A stretch of DNA of 64,000 bases from Caprimulgus europaeus (Eukaryota; Chordata; Aves; Caprimulgiformes; Caprimulgidae): positions 73,947,474 to 74,011,473 of the forward strand of contig OU015528.1 in the NCBI GenBank assembly GCA_907165065.1, given 5' to 3'. Both the position numbers and the translations under genes were made by a program. The notes under the pieces were generated by a model that had not been told where the DNA came from, did not search any database, and saw only the letters and a list, made by a program, of their open reading frames with translations. This document shows positions 61,201 through 64,000 of the stretch, in pieces; within the stretch, counting starts at the first letter, position 1; each line of letters opens with the position of its first letter.

Positions 61201-64000
61201 CATAGATATTTGTAGCTGCTGCTCCCAGGAGTGGTAGTGGTGTGAGCTGCACAGGCCCTCAATCAGATAGTAGCTGTTGGATGTCTTGTTCACAAGTTTT
61301 GTCTTACAATAAATAAGCTTTCTACTTGTAGCATGACTGGGAAATGAATTAACAGCAAATTTGATATTCACCATAATGAAAGAAGCAATCACGATGTCAG
61401 CTTCCAGACAAATGTTTTTATGATTTCCAGTCTGACCTTTATTTGTACACATGGCATAAGAAGCTCTTTGAATCTGCTGCTGGCTTTAACATTTAAACTA
61501 TCAAAGATGAGGGGAGAACTCCACTGGAGGTATTATAATTTATGATTATGAAGCTAAACTGTGGCTGTCAGTGAAGAATTGAAGAATTCTTCAGGCCATT
61601 TCGACCTAAAACTTGACAATTGTTTCATTGCAGTAGGAAATGATCTTTAAGGTCCCTTCCAACCCTATCTATTCTATGATTCCATGAAATTTGAGAATTA
61701 CTGAGAAATATCAAGCATGTGGAATTTAGGTCAACCTCTGGAGTTTATTCAGCTTCAGAAATTGTAGATGGTAAAATTAGTATTGAGAGCTGTTGCTGTT
61801 AGAAGTCTAAAATGTTCTAACTTTTTTTAGGCATGCACACCTTGATTGAGGTATCTCCATTTAATTTCTAGGTAACTTTTAGAAAACTTTTTTTCCCCAC
61901 TGGAAATAGAAATTCATGGCTTACTATGGGAAAATGAGCTTAATTTTACAGTCTGACTTTATTTAGTCATAAGCACGAAACAAAATGTTGAGCAAATCCT
62001 GTGATGCATTTTTTCATTTCATTACAGGTTGCACTGGAAGTTGAAACTCCAACTCAGATTTCTTTAGTAGATGAAACATCTGGTGAGGTAAGTTAACAAC
62101 AAAAAAAAAAGATTCATATATTTGTAATGGGCAGTAATAATGTTTAAATGAGCATGGGAAAGAGACCTTCCCTGTAACATCCCCGGTGGACAGGTTATTT
62201 TTAAAATGTATGTTCCCCTTCTCTCCAAGACGTGCACCACATGAATTCTTCTTCCCTGCTTTATTCTTATTACCATAGCATTTTTTGGTGATGTCTTTTC
62301 AGGCTATTAGTGATCTCCAGCTTACCTGTAGCTCTTGTGATTTATATCAGTTTATATTTCCTGGCTTATTTTAACAAGCTTTAAGTGCAGGTCTGGTAGA
62401 GCATCTCCAGGCAAAGTGTATTCCAAGATACTTCCATGATACTCGTTCACAAGGAACTAAGAAAGTAGGACTGTCTTCTGAGTGGCTTTCATGAGCACCA
62501 TGCAATATGCAGTCATCTCTTCTGGCCTAACAGGATGGTCATTGCTCTTCAGGGCTCGCTGGAATGGGAAGAAGCTTTCTCTTTGTTCATAAGCGATGCT
62601 AAATGCTGCGAGAGGCTGTGGGGAGTAATGCGTTGCTTTTGCTGTGTCAATGGAAGTATTGGCAGTGCTTACTACAGCATGAAAATAATGCTAACTGTCT
62701 CTTCCAGAAAGAAGATATAGAGGTGACACTTCTGCCAGCTGGTCACTGTCCAGGATCAGTCATGTATGTCCTTTCAATATGCTAAATGTCTCTGCTGAGA
62801 AATTTGTTCAACCAAGGAACAAGTGACAGGACAAGAGGAAATGGCCTCCAGTTGCACCAAGGGCAGTTGAGATTGGACCTGAGGAAGAATTTCTTTCCTG
62901 AAAGGGTTCTCAGGCACTGGAAGGGGTTGCCCAAGGCAGTGGTGGAGTCCCCATCCCTGGAGGGGTTGAAGAGTCATGTAGACATAGTGCACTAAGTAGT
63001 GGATTTTTTCTAACTAGAAAAATCTGGTGAATTTTAAATACTTACTTCGAGATAAATACTGTTGTGGCAGAGCCCACCAGCTTTGGTCAAGGTTGGAAAA
63101 TCACTGTAACTATCTGGGATCTGTCCAGAGAGAAGCTGTTACTTTGGTGGGACAGGTTACTTTTCTATGAATAGTGAATACTCTATGAATAACTTGATTT
63201 CAGCTGTACTTAAAACATACAAACAATTAAAATGAAATCCTCCCTTTCTTAGGTACGGCATTAAAAAGAAGGTGCCCAGCTTCCTGGTACAGATGCCTAA
63301 TAGGTTCCTTTGTCTGCAACAGGCAGCTGGGCTACCCTCACAGAATCTGGGAGACTTTTGTCTTCAGCTCTGCCCAGCCTAGGCACAGCTTGTTTTCCAG
63401 ACATACTGAGTCTGAATTACTGGGTTTATCTGAAGTTACTCTAGGACCAGATTGAGCCCAGTATTTCTATTACATCTGGCATTAGTCATGTAGACTGCTC
63501 TGAGCAAGGTAGCAAATCAACACCTGGTGTTTAATGCTTTACATTGTTGAATTTGACCAAAGTGTTTCTGTTTGTAGGTTTCTGTTTGAAGGTGGAAATG
63601 GCATTGTGCTGTATACAGGGGATTTCAGGCTTGCAAAAGGAGAAGCGGCCAGAATGGAGCTTTTGCATTCAGGGACCAGGTGAGGCTTCAGCTATTCATG
63701 GCATTTAGAAAGAATAAAAGATCACACAGGCATGGACAATTCAGGAATAATGTACTTTTTTCACCTCATTTTTTATTCTGAGTTAAATATATTTGCAGTC
63801 AGGCAACACGACAGTTGCAAGCCGCTTTTAGCTTGCTCTTTGTAATAAAGAGGAAGAATTGCCTCCTTCTGAAGAGAGAGGAAGTGGTATGTCTTAGCAC
63901 CGTGATGCACTGCTCACTCTGGTGTCACATTTCTCTTTCAGAGTAAAAGACATCCAGAGTGTTTATTTGGACACTACTTTCTGTGATCCCAAATTTTATC
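57854..64000 (+). CDS. DCLRE1C: DCLRE1C (Artemis) nuclease, exons 1-7, truncated by the window end
   Basis: Coding exons: 57854-57962, 58072-58123, 59731-59815, 62028-62087, 62708-62763, 63578-63679, and 63942 to beyond 64000. All junctions are GT-AG and phases agree, giving residues 1-174. The product begins [20 protein letters not shown] and carries [15 protein letters not shown], then [13 protein letters not shown], then [15 protein letters not shown] and [20 protein letters not shown], near-identical to human Artemis with the same numbering. It is a metallo-beta-lactamase/beta-CASP endonuclease that opens hairpin ends with DNA-PKcs in V(D)J recombination and NHEJ. The beta-CASP remainder and the regulatory C-terminus lie outside the window. 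The start has a strong context (gccgccATGa) inside a CpG island. Confidence 0.97.
58299..58800 (-). mobile_element. CR1 LINE fragment, about 500 bp, minus strand
   Basis: Reads as the reverse complement of the other CR1 copies: ccaacctggccttgaacact, ttctctgggcaacctgttcc, gaaagaattccacaggtctc, and at its far end cacttggccttgttgaactt. It lies in DCLRE1C intron 2 and is the only clearly minus-oriented CR1 in the window. Confidence 0.92.
58880..59240 (+). mobile_element. Old, strongly diverged CR1 fragment
   Basis: Weak colinear similarity to the CR1 region between the RT end and the tail: ttgtgaggctttgtctggag, ctggtctggggctggagcac, gtgtgaggggaggctgcaag, then caaaagggcaagggacatcc. Indels are many, and the orientation is opposite to the adjacent younger copy. 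Confidence 0.55.
59816..62027 (+). other. DCLRE1C intron 3
   Basis: A 2.2-kb AT-rich intron with a short CR1 tail at about 61.6 kb and a GT-rich stretch at 60.9 kb. The 139-codon frame at 59636-60055 merely extends through exon 3 in another frame and shows no domain. Confidence 0.65.
61639..61686 (+). mobile_element. CR1 LINE tail remnant
   Basis: About 50 bp: tgatctttaaggtcccttcc followed by attctatgattccatga. Only the terminal part remains. Confidence 0.8.
62805..62992 (+). mobile_element. CR1 LINE fragment, second subfamily, lacking the tail
   Basis: Matches the copy at 36.66-36.99 kb nearly word for word: ggacaagaggaaatggcctc, gaatttctttcctgaaaggg, gcagtggtggagtccccatc, gaagagtcatgtagacatag. 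It starts about 40 bp after the DCLRE1C exon ending at 62763 and breaks off before the terminal repeat. Confidence 0.9.

Larger units (their letters stand above)
57941..63679 (+). other. DCLRE1C: DCLRE1C exons bearing the metallo-beta-lactamase metal-binding motifs
   Basis: Motif 2 (HCHKDH: His33, His35, Asp37, His38) straddles the exon 1/exon 2 junction, with the Asp codon split G/AT. Motif 3 (His115, in AGHCPGS) is in the exon at 62708-62763. Motif 4 (Asp136, in YTGDFR) is in the exon at 63578-63679. Asp165 (VYLDTTF) follows in the last, partial exon. All positions match the human numbering as I recall it, so the metal-binding site appears intact. Confidence 0.92.

Noticed and set aside
1-64000. 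CRISPR arrays, tRNA or rRNA genes, bacterial-type operons or defence systems
   Set aside because: No regularly spaced direct repeats, cloverleaf genes or ribosomal sequence were recognised. The window is ordinary avian nuclear DNA.

Overview
The window is vertebrate nuclear DNA from a bird. Coding exons are short and separated by long introns with GT...AG ends, the promoters are CpG islands, and the dispersed repeats are avian CR1 LINE 3' ends and endogenous-retrovirus LTRs. Four protein-coding genes can be reconstructed exon by exon, all with close similarity to known amniote proteins (recalled, not searched). In order they are DMTF1 (+), TMEM243 (-), MEIG1 (-) and the 5' half of DCLRE1C/Artemis (+).

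Layout. Positions 1-24.8 kb hold all 16 coding exons of DMTF1, a Myb-repeat transcription factor (767 codons in the joined frame); its promoter and any 5' non-coding exons lie left of, or near, the left edge. DMTF1 and TMEM243 are tail to tail, with candidate poly(A) signals facing each other within about 80 bp near 26.1 kb. TMEM243 (118 codons, 4 exons) runs leftward from a CpG island at about 35.7-36.3 kb. Positions 36-50 kb are intergenic: a TTTTA-rich low-complexity tract, CR1 fragments and an LTR-like segment, with no supported gene. MEIG1 runs leftward (exons at 54.4-54.6, 52.5-52.6 and 50.3-50.4 kb), and DCLRE1C starts at 57,854 and leaves the window in its seventh exon. These two are head to head around a CpG island at about 57.4-58.3 kb, which suggests a shared bidirectional promoter. 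An ERVL-type LTR sits about 0.7 kb upstream of the DCLRE1C start.

Biology. The genes are not an operon-like system. DMTF1 is a cyclin-D-interacting activator of the ARF-p53 pathway. TMEM243 is a small membrane protein of poorly known function. MEIG1 is a spermiogenesis (manchette) factor that partners PACRG. Artemis is the nuclease that opens hairpins in V(D)J recombination and NHEJ. From memory, DMTF1-TMEM243 map to human 7q21 and MEIG1-DCLRE1C to human 10p13, so the intergenic region at 36-50 kb would join two blocks that are separate in human.

No previously undescribed system is evident. The more interesting observations are an inverted pair of LTR copies in a DMTF1 intron, an unexplained intronic reading frame at 18.4 kb, a possible N-terminal extension of MEIG1 with a start codon split by a splice junction, and in-frame alternative splice sites in DMTF1.
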